From contig JAXMBL010000009.1 in the NCBI GenBank assembly GCA_046349915.1, forward strand, positions 1 to 64,000: a stretch of DNA of 64,000 nt. The letters run 5' to 3'. Each line of letters begins with the position of its first letter. Within the stretch, counting starts at the first letter, position 1. The stretch comes from CAIXSC01 sp046349915 (GTDB taxonomy: Bacteria > Planctomycetota > Planctomycetia > Pirellulales > Pirellulaceae). This document shows, piece after piece, positions 51,443-60,327 of the stretch. A program made the translations under genes and the position numbers. Below the pieces are notes generated by a model. That model had not been told where the DNA came from and searched no databases. It was given only the letters and a program-made list of their open reading frames with translations.

Positions 51443-53581
51443 TCACTCGAAATTCGCCAACTGCTCGGGCACCAATCCGGCAGCCCAGGCAGCCGCCCAG
51501 GCAGCGAGCAACACCGGCCGACGGCGAGGATCGCGTTCAGGGAACGTCGCGGTCTCTTCCCCTTCCGAACGGGCGAACACCGCTTGGTTGCCGCGGGTAT
51601 ACAGCACGCTCGCCCCCTCCCGTAAGACGCGTTTCACCCAATCGCTCTCCGGCTCTTGAGCAAAGTAAATTCGTCCTCCTCGCACGATTTGGGCTAGCGA
51701 GACAGAGTGAGGCGAGACCAACGGAAGCACCAGCCATCCACCTACGGGAACCGCTTGGGCGATCGCTTGGCAACCGTGCCACGGAGTCGCATCGGCCGTC
51801 AATTCATCCCGCCCCTCTTCGCCTCCTTGAGGTAGATCGGTCAGCACGGCGATATCAAACCGCTCGTACCCAAGCCCGCCGCGAGCGGCCTGATCCGGCC
51901 GACTCTCCCAGATCGCGAGCACGCTTTCGGGATGAACAAGAAGACTGTCCAGATTTTCGGCATCCGACGCGCGTGCAGCAGCCAACCGTTGCCCGTCCAG
52001 AAACACACCGTCCGAGGTCGCTCGAGCCACTCCTTTGCGTCGCGGTCGCAGCAGCGAATCCAATCGCTCCGCCACCGCGGCTCGGTGCCCGACGCCTCCC
52101 ACCACAACCAGGGGGATTCGCGAGGGAATGTTGGGAGGAAACAACAGGTCGACGATGGCAGGTCCTACCGGCTGCGGCTGGCCATGGAGCGGCGCGACGT
52201 GCATGCTGAGCGACGGCCCCGCGTTGACTTCGAGTATCGCTCCACGTTGTTGGTCCAATGGACGACGAATGTCTTGCGCTACCACATCCAGCCCCGCGAT
52301 GTCGAGCCCGATGGTGCGGGCAGCGAGCACCGCTTTTTCCGCGTTCGCGGGATGAACTTCGGCCGTGCAGTCGGTCGTCAAATCGCCGACAGGCTGAATC
52401 AACACTCGTCGCCCCGCCTCGGGGACCGACTCGGGTTCCAATTCTTGCTTTCGCAGCTCGAGGATGGCCGCGTCGTCCAGTTTGAGCAGGGTGAGTTGGT
52501 CGGTGTAGTTCTCGCCGCGACGTGGATCGCGATTCACGTCGTCCACCAAGTGGCGAACGGTCTTTCGCCCATCTCCCACCACGAATTCGCTTTCGCCGCG
52601 AGCCGCTGCTACGAGACGATGGCCGACCACCAGGAGACGATGAGCTTGTCCCAGCGCGTACTGTTCGACCAAGACTCCCGTGTCGTCGCCATCCTTGACT
52701 GCCCAATCGAACGCAGCCACAACTTGCTCGCGAGTCGTCAGATTGAGCGAGATGCCGCGAGCATGGTTCGCCCGTCGAGGTTTTACCACGACTGGCGGAC
52801 CAATCTCCTGGGCGGCTCGCCAAGCATCCTCGGGGTCTGAAACGGGTCGGCCCAAAGGCACGGGACAACCAACGGCCCGCAGCAGACGCTTGGTCAGCTC
52901 TTTATCTTGTGCGATGCTCTCGGCAATCGCGCTGGTCGCGTCGGTCTCGGCCGTCCAGATACGACGCTGATGACACCCTTCGCCTAGCTGGACGAGACTG
53001 CCGGCGTTGAGTCGCCGGATGGGAATGCCGCGAGCCGCGGCGGCTCGGACAATCGCGCGACTGCTGGGCCCCAGCCGAACATCATCGGCCAGATCGACCA
53101 GCGCCCGCACAGCCGCCTGCACGTCGAACTGCGATTCGCGCAGCGCCGAGCGACAGATTTCGAGCGCCGTTTCGAGACAGGCGGCGCCGAGTCGCGGGAC
53201 TTCCACCTCGAAGGCGACGACAAACACACGAGGTTCGTCGGTCTCCATGGTCGCACCGAATCCAGGCTTTACCCCGGCGGTGGCATGCAACAGTTGAGTG
53301 AGGTGTCGAACCGCGTCCGCGGGAGCGAGCGAGTTATCGAGCGACGCAAGCAGCCGCTTTCCCGCCGACTCGCCGCCAAAATCCTCTTGTCGCGCAAGGC
53401 GGGAGGACTGCTGGGCCAGTCGTTCGAGAACGGGAGTGACTTCGCGCAGTCGCTGGCGGAACGACGACCGCTGAGACTCGCCCCAACTACGGCGATCTCC
53501 GCAATCGACATAGGCTTCCACTACCGAAACCGGCGCCCAACGGTTCGCGCCCTGCAATGTGACAGTCTTGATGCATTCCAT
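51443..53581 (-). CDS. Cyanophycin synthetase-like ATP-grasp protein with degenerate Mur-ligase region
   Basis: 712 residues; true CphA is about 870-900. The N-terminal half follows CphA closely: LGPSSRAIVRAAAARGIPIR, TDATSAIAESIAQDKELTKR, VGCPVPLGRPVSD and IGPPVVVKPRRANHARGISL, GDGRKTVRHLVDDVNRDPRR, TAEVHPANAEKAVLAARTIG, LDIAGLDVV and the ATP-grasp end EVNAGPSLSMH. In CphA a Mur-ligase P-loop (TGTNGKT) follows after IP. Here the site reads IPLVVVGGVGHRAAVAERLD, and the remainder is short and unlike Mur ligases. So the ATP-grasp step could remain while the arginine-adding step is probably lost, or the protein has a new ligase role. A cphB-type peptidase is not seen nearby. Confidence 0.8.
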   Translation of the reverse strand: MECIKTVTLQGANRWAPVSVVEAYVDCGDRRSWGESQRSSFRQRLREVTPVLERLAQQSSRLARQEDFGGESAGKRLLASLDNSLAPADAVRHLTQLLHATAGVKPGFGATMETDEPRVFVVAFEVEVPRLGAACLETALEICRSALRESQFDVQAAVRALVDLADDVRLGPSSRAIVRAAAARGIPIRRLNAGSLVQLGEGCHQRRIWTAETDATSAIAESIAQDKELTKRLLRAVGCPVPLGRPVSDPEDAWRAAQEIGPPVVVKPRRANHARGISLNLTTREQVVAAFDWAVKDGDDTGVLVEQYALGQAHRLLVVGHRLVAAARGESEFVVGDGRKTVRHLVDDVNRDPRRGENYTDQLTLLKLDDAAILELRKQELEPESVPEAGRRVLIQPVGDLTTDCTAEVHPANAEKAVLAARTIGLDIAGLDVVAQDIRRPLDQQRGAILEVNAGPSLSMHVAPLHGQPQPVGPAIVDLLFPPNIPSRIPLVVVGGVGHRAAVAERLDSLLRPRRKGVARATSDGVFLDGQRLAAARASDAENLDSLLVHPESVLAIWESRPDQAARGGLGYERFDIAVLTDLPQGGEEGRDELTADATPWHGCQAIAQAVPVGGWLVLPLVSPHSVSLAQIVRGGRIYFAQEPESDWVKRVLREGASVLYTRGNQAVFARSEGEETATFPERDPRRRPVLLAAWAAAWAAGLVPEQLANFE

Positions 53582-53808
53582 GGGGGCGTAATTTACGGGA
53601 GCCTAGCACGGCTGGCAACCGAACTACTCGCCAGCCAATCACTTCGACTCTCGGGAACCCGCCTGCTCGACGGCCAGACTTCCATCGACTCCGCCTTCCC
53701 CTATCCGACTCGCTCCTTGGCAATTCCCCAGCCTCCCCTCTACAATTCAGCTCGCGTCACCTGCCGGGCGCATCACGTTATTTTGCTATACGTACGGAGT
53801 CGAGTCGC
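53582..53808. other. Divergent promoter region
   Basis: 227 bases between two divergent genes (CphA-like, minus; PQQ propeller, plus). It must hold both promoters, but no specific element could be assigned. Confidence 0.45.
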
Positions 53809-55212
53809 ATGATTCAGTCGAACCGCCTTGGCATTCCTCGGTTGCTCGCCTGGCAACTAGTGGTGGGGCTTCTTGTGATCCCGAGCATCGCCCCTGTTGT
53901 GCCTCCCTCGATGAGCGGGCTGATGAATCTTGGGGGACTTCGCCCGGCTCACGCGGACGATTGGCCTCAATGGCTTGGTCCGCGGCGAGATGGGGTGTGG
54001 CGCGAGGCGGGGGTAGTGCGAGAATTTCCCGCGGGCGGTCCGAAAGTCGTTTGGCGAGCGCCGATTGCCGGCGGTTATTCGGGGCCTGCCGTAGCCCAGG
54101 GGCGGGTTTATGTGACCGATTTCGTCGCGCCAGGCGAACGTAAGAATGATCCCGGGGCTCGCATCGAACTCGACGGTCGCGAACAACTCCATTGTCTCGA
54201 TGCAGCCACCGGGAAATCTCTGTGGAAATACGACTATCCTTGCCGCTACCAGATTTCCTACCCGGCTGGCCCTCGCTGCACGCCAACCGTCGCGGGCGGC
54301 AGAGTCTACACGCTTGGCGCTCAAGGCCACTTAGCCTGCGTCGACGCCCAGACGGGCAAGCTCATCTGGTCGCGCGAGCTGGCCAAGGACTATAAGGCCG
54401 AAGTTCCCATCTGGGGCTATTCGTCGCACCTCCTGGTCGACGGCGACCTGGTCTACTCAATGGTCGGCGGCGAGGGAAGCACGATCGTCGCTTTCCACAA
54501 AGACACCGGCAAAGAAGTCTGGAAGTCGCTCAACGCCAAAGAACAAGGCTACTGTCCCCCCTCGATCATCGAAGCGGGCGGAAAACGCCAACTCATCGTC
54601 TGGGACCCGCAACAGATCCACGGACTCGATCCCGCCACCGGCAAAGTTCATTGGTCCGAGAAACTCGAACCTCAATACGGCATGTCGATTCAGATGCCGG
54701 TGAAGCACCGAGATTTTCTGTTCGCGGGCGGTATCGGCAACCAAGCTCTTCTGTTGAAACTGGCCTCCGATAAACCAGCGGTCGAGGTTGTATGGCACGG
54801 GACCAACTCGACGGCCGTCTACCCCACGTGCGGCGCGCCGTTCGTCGATGAAAACGGCGTGCTTTACGGCGCCTGCCAACAAGGCCACTTCCGCGGAGTC
54901 GATTTGGCGAGCGGCAAGCGTCTTTGGGAGACGTTCAAGCCGACGACAGGCCAACGATTCGCGAGCTCAGGCACTTGTTTCATCGTGCGCAGTGGCGACC
55001 GCTACTTCCTGATGGGCGAAAGCGGCGATTTGATCATCGCCAAGCTTTCGGCCCAAGGATATGACGAAGTCAGTCGAGCCCACATTTTGGAACCGACCAA
55101 CGAAGCCTTCGGGCGACCCGTGGTTTGGAGCCATCCTGCATTCGCCCAACGTTCGATGTTCATGCGCAACGATAAGGAAATCGTGCGAGTCTCGCTGGCC
55201 AACGGGGAATGA
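53809..55212 (+). CDS. Secreted PQQ-like beta-propeller protein
   Basis: 467 residues. Signal peptide about 1-48 (ends RPAHA before DDWPQWLGPRRDG). The propeller blades show the usual planctomycete PQQ-like motifs: WPQWLGPRRDGVW, GYSGPAVAQGRVYVTDF, CLDAATGKSLWKYDY, CVDAQTGKLIWSRELA, GLDPATGKVHWSE and GVDLASGKRLWETFKP. No catalytic dehydrogenase residues are seen, so it is probably a BamB-like or substrate-binding propeller rather than a PQQ enzyme. Monocistronic; its end is convergent with the kinase gene (56-base gap). Confidence 0.85.
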   Translation: MIQSNRLGIPRLLAWQLVVGLLVIPSIAPVVPPSMSGLMNLGGLRPAHADDWPQWLGPRRDGVWREAGVVREFPAGGPKVVWRAPIAGGYSGPAVAQGRVYVTDFVAPGERKNDPGARIELDGREQLHCLDAATGKSLWKYDYPCRYQISYPAGPRCTPTVAGGRVYTLGAQGHLACVDAQTGKLIWSRELAKDYKAEVPIWGYSSHLLVDGDLVYSMVGGEGSTIVAFHKDTGKEVWKSLNAKEQGYCPPSIIEAGGKRQLIVWDPQQIHGLDPATGKVHWSEKLEPQYGMSIQMPVKHRDFLFAGGIGNQALLLKLASDKPAVEVVWHGTNSTAVYPTCGAPFVDENGVLYGACQQGHFRGVDLASGKRLWETFKPTTGQRFASSGTCFIVRSGDRYFLMGESGDLIIAKLSAQGYDEVSRAHILEPTNEAFGRPVVWSHPAFAQRSMFMRNDKEIVRVSLANGE

Positions 55213-55268
55213 TCGGGGCAAGGCAAGAACTCAAGGCTCGCATCAAGGGCCGACGCGAGTTTTCGATC

Positions 55269-58200
55269 CTAGTTACGATACTGCTTGACTATCGGTGTCT
55301 CGGTCGCCCATTTCCAGGTATAAACCCGCGGCAACTGCTCCGAGTTGGACGATGGCATCGACTCGGAGGATTCGCCAACCTCGTTCGTCTTGTCGAGCGG
55401 CGCCTGCGCTAACGAGACGAGTGAGAGGAGGTCATCTTCCTTCGACCATTGAACGTGGGCAAACCTCAAACCGGTTTGATCCGTGTAATCACGCAGGATT
55501 TCGCCAGTCGCTGCTTCCACGATTCTGATCCGTTGCCCAACGATCCAAGCGATTTTTCCACCATCCGATGAGAAGCGCACCACCGCCGACCGGGTTAAAG
55601 TGTCGCGGTCGGCGCTCTTTTCCAAAGCCTCTATGTGGAAGCACAACTTGCCACCTGCCGCTTCCCACACAAACAACGATCCGAGATAGCTTGCCGCGGC
55701 CACGTATCTTTGATCGGGTGAAATCGCCAGTTGCGCGGCGCCGTGGGCGCCGAGTGCAGGTTCATAAGATTGAAACACTCGCTCCGACGCGATGTGCCGT
55801 CGAACCACCTGTTGCTGTTCGTTGACATACACCACCGACTTCTCGTCGGAGGCAAAGGCGATCCCCGATCTCGCATCAAACGGAAATTCGTCGATCTTCT
55901 GGCCTCGAAACGTGGCGGCGTCGAGTTGCAGGAGACGAAGCTTCCAGAAGTTGCGAGACTCCTCCGCGGGCGGTTCCGTCGGAATGATCTCCCAATCCGT
56001 TCGCAGGTGAATCGTGGCCGCGGCATAGCGTTGTGAAGGCGACAGGCACATGGCCACCATTCTGTGCCCCTCGGGAACCGTGAATCCCGAGTATTGAAAC
56101 GTTTGTTTGTCGCGCAGCGATAGAGCCTCCCCCTCCAGCGTCAACATCGAACTTCCGTCAGGAGCGAGTGCCCCCCATTCGGATCGCTGAATCAGCCGTA
56201 CGCGACTCACATCCGACAGCGACCAATCCCAAACGTGTATCCGCACGACTTCCTGCGGAATCCCGCGTTGCACCTCGTCCAGCGAGATCGTATCGCCGAG
56301 AGTCAGGGGACGCTCGGGGCCCACGCAAACAATGACGGGAGCATTCTCCGCAATCAACGGGCGAGTCATTAAGGAAGGGAATCGAGGTCTGGAGGAGCTA
56401 CCGCGCGCCCCCTGATCTTGCGGCTTGGTTGAGTTTTCCATGGGCGGGCTCACCGTGACGAGTGGCCCCACATGGATCGCCTGCATCAAGTCCTTGTCGT
56501 CGAACAAGAAATAGACTTCGAGCACCGCGGAACGACCCTCGGCGCGATTCGAGGAGAGCACGCCGTGCACGTACGAACGCAGGCGACTTTTCTCGAGGGA
56601 TGCAGCGTCGACATGGGGGTGGATCTGCTTCATAACGTCGACAGTGATATCGGCAACCTTCACGCTACGAAATCCGTGCTTACTCAACCAGCGCACCACG
56701 ACGTCGCGTTGGCTGGAAGGAGGTATCTCGGACGTGATCTTCTTGATCCATGGATCGATCCACTCGCGACTTGTCTCCCCGCGCAACTCAGGATCGACCA
56801 AAGTTGCTGGTGGGTGGAGGGGCGCCTGCGAGTTAGCCACCCGGCGGTATGTGTTCATAACTCGATCATCGCCCGCTTTCGTCAGGAACGAATCGGGGCG
56901 AGCACCGCCGTTGCGAGTGACACAGAGGACCAGTTCGTCATTCGTCAGGCGATAAATGCCGTGGGCCGTTCCTTCCCACATTCGCATGTCGATCGCATTC
57001 GGAGACTCGTCGGGAAAAGCAAACTTGCCTGATTCACCGTCGAGTTCGCGGCCATCCGGCGCCGTTTGCGGCCGCCTGAAGGAAGCGTCCTGGACGATTA
57101 GTCGCTCGTTGAACAACTGATCCTTCGCGAGAAGTTGGCCGCTTCTTTCGGAGCTCACCAGCAACCATTCGCCTTGCAACGGCGACAGTTTTTCACGGTT
57201 CGGTGGATTCGCCAAGAAAGCGGCAACACACAGGATGGCCAACAAGCCTCCCCCCAACATCACATGCTTCGACCATCGTTTACTGCTCAAGAACTGAATC
57301 ATGGCTCGCCGGCGTGAACGTTTCGGCCACTGCTGGTTGAGTTGCACGGGGAGCGAGATCGAGTCGGGCTTTTGGACGTGGGCCAGGCATTGTTCCAGCA
57401 GAGCGGCAACCTCCGCCGCACTCGTAAATCGTTGACTTGGGTCCTTGGCCATGAGCTTGCCAATCACGGCTTCGAGCCACTCCGGGATGTTCGGGTTGAT
57501 TTCGCGGATCGAGCGTGGTTCATCGTCGGCGATACGCCTCAAGACTCCCAAACATGTTTCCGCGCGGAACGGTGGTCTCCCCGCACACATCGTGTAAAGC
57601 ACGCTGCCCAGACTGAAGAGATCGCTGCGAGCGTCCACGGCGTCGCCGGCCGCCTGTTCAGGCGACATGAACTGGGGAGTTCCCGGATGAATGCCACTGC
57701 TGGTCAAAGCGGCATCGTCCGCGGCTCTCGCCAAACCGAAATCGGTAATCAACGCTCGATCGACCCCCTGTTCCAACAAAATGTTCGATGGCTTGATGTC
57801 TCGATGAATGAGCCCTTGTTGGTGAGCGGCGGATAGTCCCGAGGCAATCTGTTTCCCGATTCGCAGGATTTCGCAAACTTGCAAAGGGCCAGTGCGATCA
57901 ATCCGCGATTGCAACGATTCGCCCGCGATGTACTGCATGACCAGGAACGGCGAATCTTGCTCGGTTTCCACATTGTGGATCGGTACGACATGCTCGTGCA
58001 CAATCGCCGCCGCGGCACGCGCTTCCCGCGTGAATCGCTTGCGAGCCGAACCACTTCCCCAGAGAAACGGGGCGAGCACTTTCACCGCGACGGGTCGGTT
58101 CAACTCGGAGTCGAATGCCTTAAAGACGACTCCCATGCCTCCCACGCCGATCATGCGTTCGACATCGTAACGGCCCAAGCGACCCAGCAACTCCGGATGC

Positions 58201-58526
58201 GAGGGAGGAGCGAGCAGTTGCTTGGCCATCGCATCGGTCCAGATGGCATCGGGTCGAGGCGCCGAAGCGTAGAGCCAACCAGCAATCCGATTTCTTTCGC
58301 CATCACGCGTCGAGTACCACTCGGTCTCCGCGGCTTCGGCGCACGTGAGCGAGTCGCCAGCTTTTCGCCACTCCTCGGCAGTCGCCGCCAGTTGCTCGAG
58401 TCGCCGTTGGCAGTGTGAACATTGTTCCACATGCGCCATGACCTCTTCCTGCTCAAGCGGCTCGTTCTCCGAACTTAAGAGCGATTGGAGCAGTTGATCG
58501 TCGCAGGATTGGCAGGGAGCTTTCAT
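55269..58526 (-). CDS. Transmembrane Ser/Thr protein kinase with N-terminal zinc anti-sigma motif and C-terminal propeller
   Basis: 1085 residues from the ATG at 58526, chosen because it overlaps the sigma-factor stop (ATGA). The N-terminus CQSCDD...HVEQCSHC carries an H-x3-C-x2-C anti-sigma zinc motif (residues 32-39). Kinase domain about 120-385: IGVGGMGVVFKAF (P-loop), VAVKVL (Lys), HRDIKPSNILL, ITDFGLAR, GTPQFMSPEQ. One membrane helix (VMLGGGLLAILCVAAFLANP) separates it from an outer TIGR03067-like domain (LSPLQGEWLLVSSERSGQLL) and a C-terminal WD40-type propeller (LFVWEAAGGKLCF; VEAATGEILRDYTDQ). The gene is coupled to an ECF sigma factor, so it is probably both sensor and anti-sigma or sigma-modifying kinase. 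That regulatory link is inferred. Confidence 0.9.
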   Translation of the reverse strand: MKAPCQSCDDQLLQSLLSSENEPLEQEEVMAHVEQCSHCQRRLEQLAATAEEWRKAGDSLTCAEAAETEWYSTRDGERNRIAGWLYASAPRPDAIWTDAMAKQLLAPPSHPELLGRLGRYDVERMIGVGGMGVVFKAFDSELNRPVAVKVLAPFLWGSGSARKRFTREARAAAAIVHEHVVPIHNVETEQDSPFLVMQYIAGESLQSRIDRTGPLQVCEILRIGKQIASGLSAAHQQGLIHRDIKPSNILLEQGVDRALITDFGLARAADDAALTSSGIHPGTPQFMSPEQAAGDAVDARSDLFSLGSVLYTMCAGRPPFRAETCLGVLRRIADDEPRSIREINPNIPEWLEAVIGKLMAKDPSQRFTSAAEVAALLEQCLAHVQKPDSISLPVQLNQQWPKRSRRRAMIQFLSSKRWSKHVMLGGGLLAILCVAAFLANPPNREKLSPLQGEWLLVSSERSGQLLAKDQLFNERLIVQDASFRRPQTAPDGRELDGESGKFAFPDESPNAIDMRMWEGTAHGIYRLTNDELVLCVTRNGGARPDSFLTKAGDDRVMNTYRRVANSQAPLHPPATLVDPELRGETSREWIDPWIKKITSEIPPSSQRDVVVRWLSKHGFRSVKVADITVDVMKQIHPHVDAASLEKSRLRSYVHGVLSSNRAEGRSAVLEVYFLFDDKDLMQAIHVGPLVTVSPPMENSTKPQDQGARGSSSRPRFPSLMTRPLIAENAPVIVCVGPERPLTLGDTISLDEVQRGIPQEVVRIHVWDWSLSDVSRVRLIQRSEWGALAPDGSSMLTLEGEALSLRDKQTFQYSGFTVPEGHRMVAMCLSPSQRYAAATIHLRTDWEIIPTEPPAEESRNFWKLRLLQLDAATFRGQKIDEFPFDARSGIAFASDEKSVVYVNEQQQVVRRHIASERVFQSYEPALGAHGAAQLAISPDQRYVAAASYLGSLFVWEAAGGKLCFHIEALEKSADRDTLTRSAVVRFSSDGGKIAWIVGQRIRIVEAATGEILRDYTDQTGLRFAHVQWSKEDDLLSLVSLAQAPLDKTNEVGESSESMPSSNSEQLPRVYTWKWATETPIVKQYRN

Positions 58527-59119
58527 GATTGAGCCTCGTAAGTCGTCACAAGTTCCTTGATTCTCGCCATGACGCGACTGCGACCGATGTAGATGTTCGC
58601 GGTCCGCGTTTGTAGAGTTTTTGCGGCGGCCTCGATCGAAAGCCCCTCGAGATGCGTCAACTGGAATGCAAGCCAGGTCTGGTTCGCCACTGAATGCTTG
58701 ACCTGTTCCGCGGCCCACTGAAAAGCCGCCCGCTCATACTCGAGATCCAATTGCGAACAGAGAACGTCCCGCGCGGGCAGTTTGCTCAACAACTCATCCG
58801 CCATCTCCTCGCCACTCAGCGAGCGTTTCGTGCGACGGGTGAGTAGATCGACGGCTTCGTTGCGAGCAATCCGCTTGAGCCATGCTCGAAACCGCCCCCG
58901 GTCCTCGCGCCCCAGCCATTGGGAAATCGACTGAGAAACCGCCAGCATCACTTCCTGGACGAGATTGTCGGCATCCGCGAGTTGGAGACCTTGCCGACGA
59001 GCGACGCGATACAAGACGTTGCCATAGAGAGCAACAAACTGCTCCCAAGCTTCCGTGTCCTCAGCGTTCGGCAAACGCTGAAGCAGGCTATCGCGCGTCT
59101 CTGGCGAACTGGTTTGCAT
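58523..59119 (-). CDS. ECF-type sigma factor partnered with the kinase
   Basis: 198 residues from the ATG at 59119, which has GGAGG 11 bases upstream; a GTG at 59137 overlaps that ribosome site and is less likely. Region 2: WEQFVALYGNVLYRVARRQG, LADADNLVQEVMLAVSQSIS, GRFRAWLKRIARNEAVDLLT. Region 4: VKHSVANQTWLAFQLTHLEG, LSIEAAAKTLQTRTANIYIG. The pattern is that of planctomycete sigma factors associated with kinases. It overlaps the kinase start by 4 bases, so the pair is translationally coupled. Confidence 0.9.
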   Translation of the reverse strand: MQTSSPETRDSLLQRLPNAEDTEAWEQFVALYGNVLYRVARRQGLQLADADNLVQEVMLAVSQSISQWLGREDRGRFRAWLKRIARNEAVDLLTRRTKRSLSGEEMADELLSKLPARDVLCSQLDLEYERAAFQWAAEQVKHSVANQTWLAFQLTHLEGLSIEAAAKTLQTRTANIYIGRSRVMARIKELVTTYEAQS

Positions 59120-59524
59120 TTTTTCGCGAGCCTCCACAAGTTGAGCTGCCTATGTAAGAGACTCGCCTCGCCGCCCTTTTCTTGCACGAAGCCAAGAAAT
59201 CACGAAGCCTAGAAATTTCGGTGGACTACCGTGGCAGCGGGTTGGAACCGACCGACTGGAAGTCCGTCGTACGCCGTTTCTGGACGTGACAATACACAAA
59301 ACAAGGAAGACTAGCTAAAACAGTGAAACTGTAACGCCGCCTGGCGATCCAATTCACCCGCACACTTTCCGCAACCGATAGACCCTATCACGGAATCACT
59401 TTCAGGAGGGGGAGTGCGTCGGGGAGCGGGTCGTTTGGAATACCAGGCCCGCTCCCCAGGTGCGTGCGACCAGACAGTCGCCGCCCTAGAGGTTTGTCCT
59501 TCCTTTCGACACTCACCCCACGCC
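59120..59524. other. Divergent intergenic region between sigma factor and tadA
   Basis: About 405 bases. Contains an imperfect family B palindrome (59249-59269). Both the sigma/kinase and tadA promoters should lie here. No gene is supported; the in-frame extension upstream of tadA has no family similarity. Confidence 0.5.
59249..59269. repeat. Palindrome family B, imperfect copy
   Basis: CGACCGACT-GGA-AGTCCGTCG, one mismatch in the left arm, followed by TACG as in other copies. Confidence 0.7.
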
Positions 59525-60004
59525 ATGATTCTTGACGTCGAATCCCCTTTAGAACCGTATATGCGGCTGGCGATTCGCGAGGCTGAACAGGCGCTGGCCG
59601 AGGATGAGGTGCCGATCGGCTGCGTGATCGTCAAGGGCGAACGAGTGATCGCGGCGGCTCACAACCAACGCGAGCAATTGAAGGACCCCACGGCTCATGC
59701 GGAAATGATCGCAATCACTCAGGCCGCCGCGGCTCTGGGCGATTGGCGGCTCGAAGATTGCGCCCTCTACGTGACGCTGGAACCTTGTCCAATGTGCGCT
59801 GGAGCGATTCTCCAGGCACGCATTCCGGTCGTCGTCTACGGAGCGAGCGACCCCAAAGCCGGGGCCGCTCAGTCGCTGTACCAGTTACTGACCGACTCTC
59901 GGCTGAACCACCGCTGCCTGGTGTTCGGCGGCATTTTGGCCGCCGAATGCGGTGGCATGCTCACTCGTTTCTTTCAAGCCCAGCGGAAGCTGGGCAAGAA
60001 GTAA
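59525..60004 (+). CDS. tadA: tRNA-adenosine deaminase TadA
   Basis: 159 residues from the ATG at 59525. Zinc-dependent cytidine-deaminase-like motifs: TAHAEM (zinc His and catalytic Glu) and EPCPMCAGA (two zinc Cys), with the TadA-specific surroundings MRLAIREAEQALAEDEVPIG, GDWRLEDCALYVTLEPC and the RLNHRCLVFGGI...ECGGMLTRFFQ end. It converts A34 to inosine in tRNA-Arg(ACG). The length is normal. The stop codon is followed 4 bases later by the multi-branched inverted-repeat element. Confidence 0.95.
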   Translation: MILDVESPLEPYMRLAIREAEQALAEDEVPIGCVIVKGERVIAAAHNQREQLKDPTAHAEMIAITQAAAALGDWRLEDCALYVTLEPCPMCAGAILQARIPVVVYGASDPKAGAAQSLYQLLTDSRLNHRCLVFGGILAAECGGMLTRFFQAQRKLGKK

Positions 60005-60008
60005 GGCG

Positions 60009-60318
60009 GCCGGACGAAAAAACTACCAACAGACCCACCTTATCGAACAAAGGCGAGTTGCGGAAGGCAGGCTTCGTCGGTGGTCTAGTGAGAGGACTAT
60101 GTCGGCCTTCCGCTGCTCGCCTTTGATCGATAAGGCGTTCCATTAGAAGTACTCGGCTTTCGAGCCGTAGCCTGAAAATCGACCTGGGTGAGCATGGCTG
60201 GACTTAGGGATTGGGCGGCCCAAGTCCTACGCGAATTCGAGGTAACTCTGCCCGCCCAATCCCGCATTCCAGCCACACTCACCCAGGAGTGGGTCTGTTG
60301 GTAGTTTTTTCGTCCGGC
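60009..60318. repeat. 310-bp multi-branched inverted-repeat element
   Basis: Outer arms 60009-60038 and 60289-60318 are a perfect 30-bp inverted repeat. Enclosed are hairpin A (60038-60068 with 60105-60135, about 31-bp arms with few mismatches), a small stem CGGCT-TTCG-AGCCG (60154-60167) and hairpin B (60183-60218 with 60252-60287, 36-bp arms with a few mismatches). Together they form a four-way, cloverleaf-like layout. There is no open frame of note. It sits between the convergent tadA and secreted-protein genes. It could be a structured RNA, a MITE-like element or a bidirectional terminator. Confidence 0.85.
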
Positions 60319-60327
60319 AAGCCGGAC

